DNA from: Chitinophagaceae bacterium | Lineage (GTDB): Bacteria > Bacteroidota > Bacteroidia > Chitinophagales > Chitinophagaceae | DNA length: 64,000 bases | NCBI GenBank assembly: GCA_016702745.1 | Contig: JADJDJ010000001.1 | Span: 682,001 to 746,000, forward strand | Direction: 5' to 3' | Part shown: in pieces, positions 63,087 to 64,000 of the stretch | Position numbering within the stretch: position 1 is the stretch's first letter | Layout of the letters: each line of letters begins with the position of its first letter | Made by a program: the position numbers and the translations under genes | The notes under the pieces: generated by a model | What the model saw: only the letters and a program-made list of their open reading frames with translations | Databases searched by the model: none | What the model was told of the DNA's origin: nothing

Positions 63087-64000
63087 ATGAAAAGAGTTTC
63101 GATCCTTGTACCGGAGTCTTCAGTGATGCAGGCCATCGCCGATCCGCAATACCTGTTCACCGCAGTGAATCAGTTTATGCTGGCTAACGGAAAGCAGCCG
63201 CTGTTTGAGGTGGAACTGGTAGCTGCGCGTCGGGAAGTGGAATTGAATAATGGCCTTTTTACCGTGCATGCGGATCGTCTGCTGAAAGAGGTAAAAAAAA
63301 CAGACCTGGTTTTTATTCCTGCCTTGTTTGGAGATATGCAGGATTGTCTTGAAAAAAACAAACAGCTGATTCCCTGGATACAGGACCAGTACCATCGCGG
63401 TGCCGAACTGGCTTCTCTTTGCGTAGGCGCTTTTCTGCTGGCATCAACCGGATTGCTGAATGGGAAGCGTTGCTCCACTCACTGGGGTTTTCAGCAGGAA
63501 TTCAAAAAGCAGTTTCCTGAAGTAGAAGTGGTGGAAGGAAATATTGTTACAGAGGAAAATGGGATTTACTCCAGCGGAGGAGCGCATTCTTACTGGAATC
63601 TCTTATTACACCTGGTGGAGAAATACAGTAACCGGGAAACGGCCATCCTTGCCTCCAAATATTTTGCGATTGATATTGACCGCGACAGTCAGGCGGCATT
63701 TGCGATGTTCAATGGACAAAAAGAACATGGCGATACTGAAATAAGAAGGGTGCAGGAGTATATTGAAAAGCATATCAATGACCGGATCGGTATTGAAGAA
63801 CTGGCCGGACTGGTTCACCTGGGAAGGCGGACTTTTGAGAGAAGATTTAAAGCAGCCACCCATCATGCGGTGCTGGATTATATTCAGCGGGTGAAAATGG
63901 AAGCGGCCAAAAGAAAATTTGAATCGAGCCGGAAGAATATCAATGAAGTGATGTTTGATGTGGGTTACACTGATACAAAAGCGTTCCGCTCTGTTTTTAA
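63087..64000 (+). CDS. GlxA-type AraC family regulator (3' end cut by window edge)
   Basis: At least 304 residues, no stop before the edge. N-terminal DJ-1/PfpI domain (MKRVSILVPESSVMQAIADP, LASLCVGAFLLASTGLLNGKRCSTHWGF with a Cys in the nucleophile-elbow region) of the non-catalytic regulator type; C-terminal AraC DNA-binding domain begins at YIEKHINDRIGIEELAGLVHLGRRTFERRFKAATH and the second helix-turn-helix FDVGYTDTKAFRSVF is partly present. It likely controls the divergent VOC, SRPBCC and DUF1801 genes. Start at 63087. Confidence 0.9.
   Translation, partial: MKRVSILVPESSVMQAIADPQYLFTAVNQFMLANGKQPLFEVELVAARREVELNNGLFTVHADRLLKEVKKTDLVFIPALFGDMQDCLEKNKQLIPWIQDQYHRGAELASLCVGAFLLASTGLLNGKRCSTHWGFQQEFKKQFPEVEVVEGNIVTEENGIYSSGGAHSYWNLLLHLVEKYSNRETAILASKYFAIDIDRDSQAAFAMFNGQKEHGDTEIRRVQEYIEKHINDRIGIEELAGLVHLGRRTFERRFKAATHHAVLDYIQRVKMEAAKRKFESSRKNINEVMFDVGYTDTKAFRSVF

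Overview
The window looks like a chromosome segment of a Bacteroidota bacterium, most likely Chitinophagaceae-like. The reasons are a type III glutamine synthetase, a type IX secretion (Por) C-terminal domain, TAnnTTTG -7 promoter boxes, lipoproteins with Bacteroidota-style lipoboxes, a GLPGLI-like protein, and the typical families of the right half. The left ~28 kb is visibly AT-richer than the right ~33 kb. Many genes carry single-base homopolymer indels, and 27925-28571 is homopolymer-rich nonsense, so the assembly is probably an imperfectly polished long-read product. I reconstructed each broken gene and give the position of the indel.

LEFT BLOCK (1-27891) is an integron-like cassette array. 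Nine structured sites (A-I; 131-200 bp) separate ten cassettes, all with genes on the minus strand and the site downstream of the gene(s). Each cassette carries its own 8-10 bp tag at one edge, with the reverse complement at the other, and the tag differs between cassettes. That is what recombination between G and TT of a GTTRRRY core produces in integrons. Small cassettes c0-c6 hold unknown or DUF genes; c2 and c3 are a tandem duplicate. Three cassettes are far larger than usual. c7 (4602-15012) is a nitric-oxide/microaerobic respiration operon set: Rrf2 and MarR regulators with candidate operators, a cbb3-type oxidase, a truncated globin, RIC and hemerythrin proteins, ferredoxin, a thioredoxin-like protein, a tryptophan dioxygenase and YggS. 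c8 (15200-22071) is a type I restriction system with an HsdM-half-HsdS fusion, a nonsense codon in hsdR and an OLD-family nuclease. c9 (22254-27890) encodes a ~1500-residue eight-repeat T9SS surface protein. Large cassettes have recurrent hairpins near both ends. At the proximal end of the array lies the N-terminal part of a tyrosine recombinase (28572-29175); its catalytic half falls in the unreadable stretch.

JUNCTION (27900-31398): unreadable sequence, truncated recombinase, ~285-bp direct repeats, and a complete IS3-family element (29902-31198) inserted into one repeat with a 3-bp CTA duplication.

RIGHT BLOCK (31398-64000) is ordinary chromosome: glnN, a frameshifted membrane protein, purL, hldD, a fasciclin lipoprotein, proC, a metal-binding-type lipoprotein, amidohydrolase, methyltransferase-like protein, pyrG, yidC, TPR protein, phosphosulfolactate synthase-aroE, thioesterase, an ECF sigma/anti-sigma-like pair, rdgB, ilvE, rpsL-rpsG, and then a cluster of ArsR, SRPBCC, DoxX, NTF2-like, VOC and DUF1801 proteins ending in a GlxA-type AraC regulator cut by the window edge. 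I saw no rRNA or tRNA gene and no CRISPR array.
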